From the NCBI GenBank assembly GCA_021018995.1, contig CM037589.1, positions 60,648,101 through 60,712,100 on the forward strand: a DNA stretch of 64,000 bases. The letters are read 5' to 3'. The DNA is from Chloranthus sessilifolius. Lineage: Eukaryota > Streptophyta > Magnoliopsida > Chloranthales > Chloranthaceae. Position 1 is the first letter of the stretch. The number at the start of each line of letters is the position of its first letter. Shown here piece after piece: positions 23,036 through 33,699 of this stretch. A program made the translations under genes and the position numbers. The notes below the pieces were generated by a model. The model was not told where the DNA came from. It saw only the letters and a list, made by a program, of their open reading frames with translations, and made no database searches.

Positions 23036-23514
23036 TCAGGAAATCGTCGTGAAGTCTCGGCGACGTGAAATTTTTGTAGGATCGACCGCCTTATCTTGCT
23101 CTTCGTCTAATGCTGCCAATAGAGGTGCGCCCTTCGTTTTAATTCCCCGAAATCTGAATGGAGGCTCTCCGAGTGGTTGGAAAATGACCACTTTAGAGAA
23201 ACAGTCCACCGTGGCGTGGTAAGTGGCTAGCCAATCCATGCCCAATAGGATATCGAAATCCTGAAAGTCTAACACGATGAGATCTACTGGGAGTTCATGA
23301 CCCTTGATGTTTATGATAGTATTTCGGCATACCAGGGTAGCTATCAACTTGCTTCCTGACGGTGTTGAAATTACCAGTTTCTTCTCCAGGGGTGTAGGTA
23401 TAGTACGTATTTCTGACACGAATCCTGGGTAATAAAAGAGTGTAGAACCCGAATCTATGAGTGCGAGAGCTAAGTGCCTATTAGTATTCTCTGGGTGGAT
23501 GACCAATAAATTAC
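23036..23514 (-). pseudogene. Gypsy aspartic protease
   Basis: The frame reads NLLVIHPENTNRHLALALID, SGSTLFYYPGFVS and later VDLIVLDFQDFDILLGMDWL. The catalytic DSG is at 23447-23455, and the flap/second-half motif ILLGMDWL is intact. The frame stays open to 23036, then shifts before the RT. The first codons here join gag only if the 115-bp segment 23515-23629 is removed. Confidence 0.92.
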
Positions 23515-23629
23515 CTGTTTATACGATATGAGATTAAGAATATTATTGATCTTATATTGATTATGCGAGTTTTAAATTTAATAAGTTATACTAATAATTG
23601 AAATATTAACTTATGATAGACAGTCATAC
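23515..23629 (-). other. 115-bp intron-like insert between gag and protease
   Basis: On the minus strand the segment begins GTATGACTG and ends TATAAACAG, is strongly AT-rich and contains stops. Removing exactly these 115 bases (not a multiple of three) joins codons for DEVIQ to G-NLLVIHP in one frame, the expected gag-protease linker of this lineage. The junctions read CAAG|GTATGA and ACAG|GTAATT, so the insert is also flanked by a 5-bp direct repeat AGGTA. It could be a spliceosomal intron, or a small insertion whose duplicated AGGTA supplied splice sites. Confidence 0.7.
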
Positions 23630-24857
23630 CTTGGATCACTTCGTCACTAGCCAGGGTGTCCTGCTGTGACAGCGCGAATACTCGTCCTTGGTTCGAAGGC
23701 CTCGCCTGTAGGCCTTGAGGTTTCACCCGACATTCCCTAGCAATATGTCCTTCCTTTCCACAGTTGTAGCATTTTTCGGTGCCTTGCATGCACACACCCG
23801 GTCGATGTCGCTTGTTGCACTTAGGGCATGACTCGAACGGTACATAACTTCCCTGTGGCTGCTGTGAAGGGGGCACGATGTTTCTCGATTGGAAGGTAGT
23901 GGCTGGTTGAGTTTGTTGAGATAGGAATCGAGGCTTTTTATTCACTTGAGGGTTAGTGTGAAATTTGAAACCTCCGATGGGAGGTAGGTGTCGCCTCGAG
24001 GAACAATAGGGCTGTTGGACCGCCTTATTTTTCTCGAGCCTCAATTCTAGCAACTTTTCTGGTTCACCATTTCTCGACTCTCTCTCTCTTGAATCTGGGC
24101 ATGTTCCACGAGTTCTCCATATGTTTCAATCTTCATAGCAGCTAACTTCTCACGAAAGAAGGGTCGCAAGCCGTTCTGAAATGCAAAGCGCTTATTGCCT
24201 TCGTCTGCGATCAGATTCCCAGCTAATCTAGATAATTGGTCAAATTTGGCCTCATATTCGGCCACTGTCATATTCCCTTGTCGTAGGTCAATGAATTCCT
24301 TCTTCTTCTGAGCCCTGGTGGCTGCAGAGATATACTTCGTGAAGTAAGCATTCCTAAACTGTTGCCAAGTCCATTCCTCTTCATTGTTTCGATTTGCGCC
24401 TCTTTGTCGCTTCCACCGCCTCTGCTTCCTGGTCTAGGTAAAATGCTGCCCACTTTACCTTTTCGTGTTCTGCAGGTGAAGAGATTCCGAAGAATTTCTC
24501 GATTGTACTTATCCAATCTTCCGCGGCGACTGGGTCGAGCTGACCATGGAAATAGGGAGGTCGAGTTCTGCTGAATACTTGGAATCCAAAGTATAGGTAG
24601 AATTTCCCGCCGAGGAGAAGGTCATGCTGATTGACAAGCTCTTGGATGGCCTGCCTTTGCTGCTCCCTTTGCACTTCCATCTCATGCAATAATTGAGTCC
24701 TTTCCTGCTAGTGTGACTGCGTCAGCTGAGCCATCTGTTGACTAAAAGTAGTCGCCATTTCACGTAATAGGCGCATCGCTTCAGATTCTTGAGGACCTTC
24801 CTGTGATGAGGCCTCATTCACTTGAGAGCCATTAGTTTCTCTGCGTCGTGGAGCCAT
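23630..24857 (-). pseudogene. Gypsy gag, broken
   Basis: The start is the Met at 24857 (MAPRRRETNG), about 90 bases after the LTR. A stop near 24708 follows AQLTQSH. The capsid core is readable as YFHGQLDPVAAEDWISTIEK, and in other frames as RQGNMTVAEYEAKFDQLSRL and GLRPFFREKLAAM. The nucleocapsid has CPKCNKRHRPGVC followed by a perfect CCHC knuckle, CYNCGKEGHIAREC, at 23730-23771. At least two frameshifts (near 24380 and 24050) and one stop are present. Confidence 0.9.
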
Positions 24858-24930
24858 TAAGTCCTGATTCCACAAAACGTCGTATGTTAGTAAATTCGTA
24901 CGACATAGTACCAAAAGGAAGTAAAGCCTA

Positions 24931-24943
24931 GGCTCTAATACCA
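24931..24943 (-). promoter_or_regulatory. Gypsy primer binding site
   Basis: On the minus strand TGGTATTAGAGCC lies four bases after the LTR end. It matches the initiator Met-tRNA 3' end with one change. Confidence 0.88.
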
Positions 24944-24947
24944 ACTC

Positions 24948-27900
24948 TGTCACGACCCAAAATCCTTACCCGATCTCAAGGGCCTAGAATTCAGTGTTAT
25001 GACACCGCACGCTTGTTAAGGCGATAAGCGGACATACACATAATTCTTATACCGATTTAGCATATGGATCAAGGCATTTAATAGCATCATTTAAAAATAA
25101 ATTATTCAAGAAAAACAATGAGCGTAGATGGACGTTAATTAAGTGATAAATCCTAACCATGCATCTATAATCGAAAGCAAGCGAGGTTTTACGTAGAATA
25201 AAAACGATTCCAACGCAAAACCCAAAATTGGTCTTTGAAAAATAAAAGTATCTAATAACAAATCTCCACAATAATAAAACTATGACTAAGAATCTCTCAA
25301 TGCTCAAAGTAATTCGGATCTATTCCTCGTCCAAATGGTAGCCGACGTCTTCACGCTCTTGAGCCATCAGAACAAAGATCCCCATCCTCGATGGAAAAAT
25401 CGAGTTCTCACACTGAATCGTTAGTTTTGGGGAGGTGAGTTTACCATCCGTAAACTCAAGAAGTTGCACAATCGATCCACCATAAAATACTCGGTGATCG
25501 TGTGCAATGCGCTTGAGTTGCGATACATTTTAAATAAATCAACATTATAAATGATTACAAAAACATCTAAGATCTCATATCTATCATAACAAAACTGAAA
25601 ATATAGCATAAAAAGAAAAAGAAGTAACATAAAATGAAAAGACCTGACATAACATGAAATATATATGATGCATCAAGTTCTGATCTCCTTTTGTGTCTGC
25701 TTTGTCGACTTTTCCTATGTGGCATATCTTAAGACTTAATATTGCTCCATACGCCTACACAACGTACTTCACATCTTACCTTATTTTCGTATACGACCTG
25801 TGCCAGGCATTTGCCGAGCCTATCACGCCGAGGTCCACGTGTAGATAACCACCTAACCTCCATATCATATCGTATACCACCATCCAAATGTGGTTGCATG
25901 CATTTAAATCAGTGTCCCCTTACATTCGGGACACTGTCGTATCATATTGTCCTTAAGACCCGTCTTGGTTGCAGACGTTAGATCTTGCGGTGGCACGCAA
26001 GACATGGCACATGTAGAAACTTAATTTGTATTTTGCTGGCCTTCACAACGTAACTTAATTATCCGTATTCGTAGCTTACCTTATTTTACATATCATTTCT
26101 TATTGTTTGCTGAAAACTTAATTTGAAGTGAGCCACGGTATGATAAGATTCACAAAATCACGCTTTTCAAGGCAGGTTAGTAGTAACCTAGATGTACTTC
26201 GTGAATAGAGGTGTTGCATCCGTATACATGGATGCCTACATTCCAAGTTCCACGTGACCGTGACGGGAACCCCACCATGACAAGGCTTAAAAGTCGTGTG
26301 ACATAGCTTATTTCTTTTTAATTTGTGCGTGATTTTTCTATGTGGTGCATGCTATATGATGAAAGGACTAACTTGGCCTAAAGAAACTATTTCATACACC
26401 TTACATACTTGTGAGTATAAAATAATAATTAACATTTGAACAGAACAGATATTTCATACAAAAAAAATTGTGGAGAAACCTTCTATGGGCCGTCAGATTA
26501 CTGATCGGGCCTTCTGTTTTTAAAGTTTCATAATATTTGTGCAGTCTTAGTATCGACACCTTTTACTAATTTGACCTAAGAGTGGGTCAATGTGGCAGTC
26601 AAATGATCCACTTAGCCTAGTTATACAAGGGTTAATATCCCTCACTAAATTTTCTAATTTCTGAGCCTCAAAGCGCGTCCTAGAAATTTTAGTGACACTT
26701 TCTGATCCATTAGATTACATTGAGTTACTATTGAGATCGTTTTGAAGTTGGTCCTATGGGCCACTTGCGCCTTAATTCTCAAAAATTAAGGGTCAAAGGT
26801 AACCCATGTATTATTCCATGTGGCACCTAAGGCTAAAATAAGAAGGCACGAACTTTGAGTCATTTATCCTCTAATCTGAACCATTGGATGGTTAAACAAT
26901 AAAATTTTACCTAAGGTTGATTCTTTTGTCCCGATCCCAATTCGATCTCTAGCACACTAGATCTTCCAGTCAACGTTTTACAAGATCTAGCAGTCAAGTG
27001 CACACTTAGTGTACCTACCATGTGTCGATCAGATTGAATAGATCTGAACCATCAGATATTTAAGAAAAATGATTCTAAGGTATTAGGTCGTTGGGCCCAA
27101 TTTATTTTGACCTCTAAGGTCTCAAATCTAAGGGTCAAATCCTTCATGTTCACTGATCTCTAAATAGCCTTTTAATTTTCTTGATTTGTGGGCCAAATTC
27201 TCGAGTTCTGAACCATTAGATGTCTCGAGGATTTCAATTTGTGGAGATGGTCCATCTCTGTTCTATTTCTTGGATTGGGCCCACCAGGTCCAACCTTGAA
27301 TCTATTTCATTTGAAATCAATGGTGCTAAAAGGATGGTTGCACCAAAGTATTCATATCAGGTAAAATTCTTCAAAGTACCCAACTACAATAGTTGGCACG
27401 GGCAAGTTATCACCGGCATTGTCGGCGTTTAGTTGGGCCGATCCCCGAAATATATCTTATCTTCACTGACGAAATTGTGGAGAAGAAGAGCTCTCTCTCT
27501 CTCTCTCTCTCCACTGTAAACACCTATATAAGCAATACAAAGCACTATATATATTCATTTTATATCTATATATATCAAGGGCAACTATTATATGTCCATG
27601 TATAGAATTTATATTATTATACACACCGAAATACATGTATATATATAACTTTTGAATACCTAAATAAGATAAATAGATATTCATTTAATATATATATATA
27701 TATATTTATTCTTATTATTATTAAAATAAAAAAATTGAATATTTTAAGATCGATCGAGGGGCACCCACCTGTTGGAGCGTGCACGTAGGAGTTGATTTCA
27801 AGCGCTAGATCGGCGATGCGACTCCTACGCGTCGATTCGGCGATGTGCTTTCAAGAAGGATCGACACACTTATGCAAATCGATTCAAGGCAACACTTTGG

Positions 27901-28406
27901 CTGGTGTGGTATTTGCGCCACCAGTGGGCCGATCGGCAGAGGGCCTGCTAGGCGTTTTGGAAGGGAGCGTGGCTGTTGGGTTTGATTCAAAAGTGAGAGA
28001 GGGAGGCAGAGGAAGATGGCTGTTTGGTTTAGTGGGTTAAGATATATGTATATTTATAAACAAGTCTATCTATATATAGAGAGGGGGGGTATGGTTTTAG
28101 GTTAAAAGCCTTTGGTGGCTCTTATTTATAGAGAGAGGAAGAGACGGACGTGGGTGACCTAAATGAGTAAGTTCCCAAATCTAAAAGGGGCAAGAGTTCC
28201 AAGAGAGTAGGAGTCCTTTTTGGGACTCTTCTTATTTGGTAAACAAAATAATTTAGTTGCCCTATACAGTGTAAACGTAATAAAATAGAAATTCCTAAAA
28301 TTAGCATTTGTGTGGGTCAGGATAGAGTGTGCGTACACGTACCCCCTCTTGGTGCATCCTAAATCTATCGCCATTCATTTGAGCCACAGATAACCGGGTC
28401 ATAACA
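24948..28406 (-). repeat. Gypsy 5' LTR
   Basis: The LTR is 3459 bp, running on the minus strand from TGTTATGACCCGG to GGGTCGTGACA. The terminal 11 bases form an imperfect inverted repeat (two mismatches). It includes the native middle segment 26765-27413 that the 3' LTR lacks. Several small indels against the 3' LTR lie in the 25.1-26.3 kb part. No captured gene is seen; the open frames here are chance. Confidence 0.9.
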
Positions 28407-28421
28407 CACCTCCTCCGCCAT
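28407..28421 (-). pseudogene. Captured glutathione S-transferase fragment, start codon part
   Basis: On the minus strand ATGGCGGAGGAGGTG encodes MAEEV, the usual opening of tau-class GSTs. The gypsy insertion follows immediately, and the last five bases (AGGTG) are the target duplication. The remaining frame resumes at 15837. The ATG lies about 86 bases downstream of the outer element's PBS, so a transcript from its 5' LTR would reach this ATG first. Confidence 0.75.
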
Positions 28422-28507
28422 TAAAGTATCTATCACATAACTTATTTCGACCAAAATGTAATAACAACAAAATAGTGTGTTTTAAATCAATCATACGTCA
28501 AAATCTT

Positions 28508-28519
28508 GCTCTGATACCA
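28508..28519 (-). promoter_or_regulatory. Primer binding site of the outer element
   Basis: On the minus strand TGGTATCAGAGC, a perfect match to the common plant initiator Met-tRNA PBS, lies five bases after the 5' LTR end (GATCCA|ATAAG). Confidence 0.9.
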
Positions 28520-28524
28520 CTTAT

Positions 28525-29001
28525 TGGATCTATCGATTCGACCATCCAAATATTTGCCCTAGGATCTAGGCGTATGATCAATCAAAACAACAGATCCGAT
28601 CTATAAATTAAAAAATATGTGCGTATCTTATCGCAAAGATCGTGACCGTCGCTTTAGCTTTAATATGTTGTATTAGTCCCGAGGCCTTTCCTACAAAGAA
28701 GAAGAAGAAGGTGGCTCTACCCGCCTCTCTTGCTACACTCTCTTAAGACTTGTGTGTAGTGAGCGGGGGACGTCCACCTATATATATAGCATGAAGAGTC
28801 ATGCCCTATCTAGAATACTGTCCATCAAGATATTCTAATAGGAAAAAGAGTCACATGTAAATTAGGAAATCTAAAGATTTCCTTCAATTTCGAATAATGT
28901 CCTTTATTATTTCAAACAATTGCAATCCAGGATTTTATAAAGTCCTAATGTGTGTGGGCCATACAAAATAAGAATTTTAGTTTCCATAAAAAATTTCAAC
29001 A
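28525..29001 (-). repeat. Outer element, 5' LTR
   Basis: The LTR is 477 bp and pairs with 12074-12586. On the minus strand it starts TGTTGAAATTTTTTATGG and ends CGATAGATCCA. It lacks the long TA run and about 15 bases near 28745 that are present in the other copy. The next nine bases outside (CATATTCTT) match those beside the other LTR. Confidence 0.9.
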
Positions 29002-29009
29002 CATATTCT

Positions 29010-31674
29010 TAGGAAGTTGCTTACGTAATCATAAATTTCATTGTTTTGGATGGATATTAGGTAGGTGTTGGGGTGCTACAGCGTGGATTAGCCTCAGCCC
29101 AAAATTTGAAGCAAGTAAACGACTACGACCATCTGATCAATGGCTTGCAAAAACATATAAATGATCAGTTGAACTAAACATGCACAATTGTCCATATTTA
29201 TTGGGACAAGGTGCATTGATCACATGGGTGGATGACGTTTTAGGGCTGCAGTAGGGATGCATCTACATCCCTAACCTTCCACATGGACAGTTGGAAAAGT
29301 TAACAGGTAAACTTTGTGCAGACATGTCTCAAACAATCTTGGCGTATTGATGGCGATGACAGCCTTAAGATTGTCAACAAGCTTGAAATGATGGAACATT
29401 ATGTTCAGAAATTTAATCTAGTTATGTTCAGAGAAGTTCTTCTAATAGCATAAGAATGCAGAAATGACATTAAAATAATCATGTTATATTGAATACAGAT
29501 GAATTAAACATTCATAATTTGCATTTGCATTACTGAGATATAAAGTTGAATACAAACTAAATTTCGTGATCTTAATGATCATAATATGTTGCTTGCAACT
29601 ATCTTTCGATGGGATATTTTTGGATGATCATATTTACTAACTCACAGAACCAGAGTATTGAATGCAATGAACCTGATTTCCTACAATGGCAGAAATGAAA
29701 ATTTTATTCTAAAATTGGATCAGAAACTAAGCTTGGAAAGCTTAACTGAATTCTAAAAGCAGAACAGACTAGAAACATGAGCTACTTTTGAAGTTTAGAA
29801 ATACAAAAATTGAAACCAGGGCATTCTGCCACTTAGATTCTAGTATGAAATTGCCATAGAAGACCGAAGTAATGCCATGGTGGAAGATGAATTGTGTATG
29901 GGAACTATAATGATCATGAAAAATGTAACCATCAAAATTTATAAGTGATGCGTTCAAGTATTTGACTAATCTGTTATTGTCCTATTAATCCAGTATATTT
30001 CATTTGCCAAAAGAAACTAAAATGAGTCCATAAGCAAAGTAAAAGTATTGCAACAATGCCAACCTTTGAAGTGCTGATTCTCCATATGGGTAGCTCTAAT
30101 TGCACCCACCAAAACTCTAAAAAGCACCCACCTCGCCCTCACCTGTCAAATCATCTACATGTGTAGATGAGTCTGAGTGGATGATTTTATCATTTTTAAG
30201 ATTGGTGCAATAGATAGTAGGACAAACAAAATAGTAATAGATAAAGTTTTCTCATTTGGTTAATGGGTGTGGTAGCAGCTAGAAATGGTGTGTGGGAAGA
30301 AAAAATTGGCATGCACATAGCAACCCGATAAATGAATTTATGAATCCTTTCCAGCCACCAAAATGGACCACTGCATGACTCCAAATCTCCAGTCAAATTC
30401 CAGACCATCTAAGGGAAACAGATCCCCAATAAAAAGATGCTCATGAGAAATTTGGGAGAGTCTGATTATCTTTTAAAAGAGTTGCTTCAGTGCTTGTGGT
30501 AGGTTGTGCTTCAAATGGAACCCCACTATTATAAGAGGACTGATGATTATGGTGTATGGTATGACAATATTTCTATGGATATTTCCTAACTATCAAATGG
30601 AACCTCACTTTAATATAGACCATTAAAAGAATATGGTGTAATCAACCATATTAGAGTACACTGACCAGATAGATCAAATCCTCCAACGACTGATTTTTTG
30701 GCCCAAGGTAGCTCTTAATTGGAGCTGCCACTTGGATGGTTTAGATCCTTCTAAAGAAGCACCATGTGGCCTAAAGTGTGTTGTTCATTGCACAATTGAT
30801 TAAGCATCTATTAGTAGGGGTGTCAATAGGCCGGGTTGAGTCAGGCTTTATTCTTAATCAGTTACAAAATTGGATCCATGTAATACTCCGGATTGGGCTT
30901 AAGCCCAATTATTATTCGAGGCTAATGCCTTGGCCGGAACTTGACCCGACTTAGATCAGGCCATAGGTATAAAAGTTGGCATTCGGCTAACCCAGAAACA
31001 AGTAATTAGTAATAGAGAATATAAGATACGCATCATAGATCGAGGGCTATGATTCCTTTTATCTCTACAAGCTCATTGGTCCATACATTTGCCACATGAT
31101 CTCCTTTTTTATATATATCTCAGACCTCTCCAACGAGGGTTCTTCAAGCCGCACGATCCTGCATCGTAAGTTTCTAGGAGAGATCATGATGGACTTGATT
31201 TAGTGAGCCACCGGCTCCGACAGACTCAACAAAGAGCGGGATGCTACAGTGATGGATCTCACGGACAGACGATGACCACTAGCAAGCATGATCGGATGCT
31301 ACGGGCTATTCAATTCACGTTATAAGATCGAGCGCTAAGATTCTATGTAACCAATCACACGTTCCTTCTTCATAGGAACATGTGAGTGCGGGAGGGTAAT
31401 AGAGAATATAAGATACACATCATAGATGTGTATCTTATGTTTTAGGCATGATTTGAGATTCATAAATATTTAGATTATTATCTTAGGAAGTATTTTGAAT
31501 TTTAAAGATCTTTTGAGATCTAAAGTGATTGCATTCACCTCTTCAAAAAAGAGGCTTCCCTCCCTTAATGAAACACAGAAAAATCATTATCTAAATGTGG
31601 TCTTTATAGTTTCAATAGTTAGAACAACTTTATTCCACAATTGTTTTCGTACATTCATTTAAAATAAACCTCAA
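29010..31674. other. Intergenic DNA, no gene found
   Basis: No coding or RNA gene recognised. Weak repeat traces include GGTAGCTCTAATTG at about 30088 and its partial inverse at about 30713, a GGGGTGTCAATAGGCCGGG word at about 30818 (typical end of plant hAT-like elements), and a direct repeat AATAGAGAATATAAGATAC at about 31011 and 31401. The second copy runs into a 13-bp-arm palindrome (about 31410-31440). Confidence 0.45.
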
Positions 31675-31783
31675 GGGGTTAGATGAGCTTGCCAGGTACT
31701 TGCTTCCAAAAGCAGGAGACCTGAGTTCGAATCCCCTCCCCCCCTTAATGCCACCATAGGGATTAATATTCTGTGCTGACCCG
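31675..31783 (+). repeat. tRNA-related SINE-like fragment
   Basis: The stretch contains ACTTGCTTCCAAAAGCAGGA followed by GAGTTCGAATCCCC, a good RNA polymerase III B-box. The A-box part is poor and the T-arm does not pair well, so it is not a functional tRNA gene. A decayed tRNA-derived SINE is the likeliest source. Confidence 0.35.
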
Positions 31784-31925
31784 CACTACAAAAAATAAGA
31801 CTATTAGCGGCAATTTTTTTAACAAAAAACTGCCGCTATTAGTCCAGTCGCTACAAAAAAATGGCGCTATTAGTCTTGTTGCTACCGAAAATTGCCTTAT
31901 CAGCAAGTGCCGCTGAATTGTGCGG
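31784..31925. mobile_element. Miniature CACTA-type element, second family member
   Basis: It begins CACTACAAAAAATAAGACTA and has AACTGCCGCTATTAGTC and CAGCAAGTGCCGCTG in the same order as the 117-bp element at 14859. Its right terminus is degraded (no clear GTAGTG), so the right boundary is approximate. Confidence 0.6.
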
Positions 31926-32640
31926 GGTTAGCGAGAAGAGATTGATGTATGATTCGTCTCGAGATTAGTTTCATTATTTGAATAATTTAGGGGTCTGACA
32001 CATATATGTAACATGTAATCACTAATTTCGTCACTTTCAATACAACCATCGAAAAAATGGTCATAAGTCCTTCAATATATGTTAGAATTGTGCGATTTTT
32101 TTCTTATTGAAAAATTATTTCGATAAGCTTTCAAACAAAACTAATTTTGCGTCAATTGGATGTCGTTTGATCCTTCAATAGTAATCACGTAATAAAAAAT
32201 GAGATTAGTGGTTAAATTAATTGTGACCGTTAGAATAAAAGATTTTAATGGTTACTTAGGAGTTTTAATTTTAATAATATTCTTAGGGTTCTTTGTTTAT
32301 AAATACACAATATAAATCTCTTTAGAAATTTGCTTTGTGCGAATTTTAGAGAACTTGATATGAGTTTTCATTAAAAGAGTGATTCTTTTTCCGTGTGTGG
32401 TTTGGTGTGAGATTAATTATTTTTCTTGGAGTGATTCCTTAGATCTTTTATCTTTTTTGTTTACCTTTTCTTATTGTTAGGTAATTTACCTGATTTATTT
32501 TTTCTATTAAAAATCATACAATAGAATTTTCTTTTCTCTCATATATTATTGTTAGAATTTTGTTTTCCAATTACCAACTCTAATTTACGATTTTCCTTTG
32601 AATGATTTAAACCCTACTTTGAAACAACCCTTCTTATCAT
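31926..32640. other. Non-coding AT-rich spacer
   Basis: Nothing recognisable on either strand. The part next to 32640 may be the 3' untranslated end of the LINE that follows on the minus strand. Confidence 0.4.
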
Positions 32641-33330
32641 ACGTCCACGCCAGCCTATCTTTTTTCTCCACAGCAGGAGTTGGGATTTGTAGCATAATTT
32701 CAACATCTATATCATAAAACAAGTTGGAATGGCTGGCTCTTCCCATCTTCTTTCTCGTTCAAGATTGGCTCAAATACCCGAGTCACCGGACTGTGGCCTT
32801 TAGGTGTGATCACTTTGTATGTAAGACTCCTGCAGGATCCACCTACCCTTCCACACCCTGATATCCTTTCCATTTCCCACCCTCCAAATAAGTCCATTCT
32901 CAAGAACATTTTTAGCAGAAAGAATATTAGCTCAGGTAAAAGACATATTTGCTCTTGTTTTTTCCTCTAAAAAAAATTGACTGTGGAAAATATTTTGCCT
33001 TAAGAATCCGGCTTGGAAGTGATTGTATGTTCTTAAGGAGTCGCCATCCTTGCTTAGCCAACATACTTGCATTAAAAGCCACAAGATTTTTGAAACTCAT
33101 GCCGCCCTCGAGTTTGCACAACTCCCTCCAAGATCTCCAGTGAATACTATTCCTTTGGCACCACCATTTGCCCCCACCGACCAAAATATGACAATGTAAG
33201 AGGAAATGCTTTTTTGAGCAACCGCCTTAATCAGCACCTCTTTTCCGGCTTTTGATAATAACTTGCCTTGCCATCCAGAATTTCAGATAGCCTCTTCCAA
33301 ACCCAAGGCTAGCCTTGGACCAAATCTAAA
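32640..33330 (-). pseudogene. L1-type LINE ORF2 3' fragment
   Basis: In the minus direction one frame reads VWKRLSEILDG and, after a one-base shift, WQGKLLSKAGKEVLIKAV, the conserved end of plant L1 reverse transcriptase. It is followed by SIHWRSWRELCKLEGGMSFK, NLVAFNASMLAKQGWRLLKN and a WRVGNGKDIRVWKGRW block of the C-terminal zinc-finger region. Several frameshifts and stops are present. The upstream endonuclease and most of RT are missing: a 5'-truncated dead copy. Confidence 0.87.
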
Positions 33331-33354
33331 AGTTGTTTTAAAACTTAGGTTTAA

Positions 33355-33358
<4 letters not shown>

Positions 33359-33420
<62 letters not shown>
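33359..33420. repeat. (TA)n microsatellite, about 31 units
   Basis: Uninterrupted TA dinucleotides. Confidence 0.97.
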
Positions 33421-33424
<4 letters not shown>

Positions 33425-33427
<3 letters not shown>

Positions 33428-33573
33428 AGGGCCCCGTCTCCCATCTCCCGCGCCTATCCAAATTCCAAACCCTAAACCCTCTCCTCTCTATTCTCTCTCT
33501 AATCCCAAACCCAACCCTCTCCTCTCGAGTCCAAACGACCAACACCCCCCCCCCCTCTCTCTCTCTCTCCAAT
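33425..33573 (+). other. Pyrimidine-rich leader flanking the CACTA insertion
   Basis: CT-rich sequence with AAACCCTAAACCCT, a run of 11-12 C and a CT run ends CCAAT directly before the CACTA element. Deleting the element and one AAT joins this leader to ATGGCCTGCGCC, the first codons of the MOSC-type exon at 43026. It is therefore probably the 5' UTR or promoter of that locus. Confidence 0.55.
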
Positions 33574-33699
33574 CACTACGTCAAAATGAGGAAAAAACCA
33601 CTCTAACAGCATAAAAGAAATCATTGCTTAAAATAATGGTATAACATTCCACTGCCTAAAATAGTGGTTTTTGGAGTTAAACCACTGTCACGTGCAAAT

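Larger units (their letters stand above)
15843..28406 (-). mobile_element. Ty3/gypsy chromovirus (Tekay/Del-like), nested insertion
   Basis: A 12.56-kb element on the minus strand. Its LTRs begin TGTTATGACCC and end GGGTCGTGACA. Target duplications CACCT are perfect (15838-15842 and 28407-28411). The PBS is at 24931-24943 and the PPT at 20120-20133. Domain order is gag, protease, RT, RNase H, integrase, chromodomain, which defines a chromovirus. The very long LTRs (3.46 and 4.28 kb) and the C-terminal chromodomain fit the Tekay/Del lineage. Coding regions are broken by many stops and frameshifts. Confidence 0.93.
12074..29001 (-). mobile_element. Non-coding copia-like LTR element carrying a GST fragment, split by a gypsy element
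   Basis: On the minus strand a TGTTGAAATT...GATCCA LTR occurs at both ends (28525-29001 and 12074-12586). A perfect initiator Met-tRNA PBS lies at 28508-28519 and a purine tract GTGGGAGA lies next to the inner edge of the left LTR. The flanks share CATATTCT (12066-12073 and 29002-29009). Removing the gypsy insertion leaves about 3.4 kb of internal DNA with no gag or pol motif, so the element must have been mobilised in trans (LARD-like). The first 100 or so bases after the PBS lead into an ATG that opens a tau-GST-like frame, so the element has captured host coding sequence. Confidence 0.87.

Noticed and set aside
31690..31740. Possible tRNA gene
   Set aside because: A B-box is present, but the acceptor and T stems do not pair and the A-box is poor; called a SINE-like fragment instead.
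33351..33572. 73-codon minus-strand frame ending in Ile/Tyr repeats
   Set aside because: The C-terminal part is a translation of the (TA)n run, the rest of CT-rich leader; no conservation expected.
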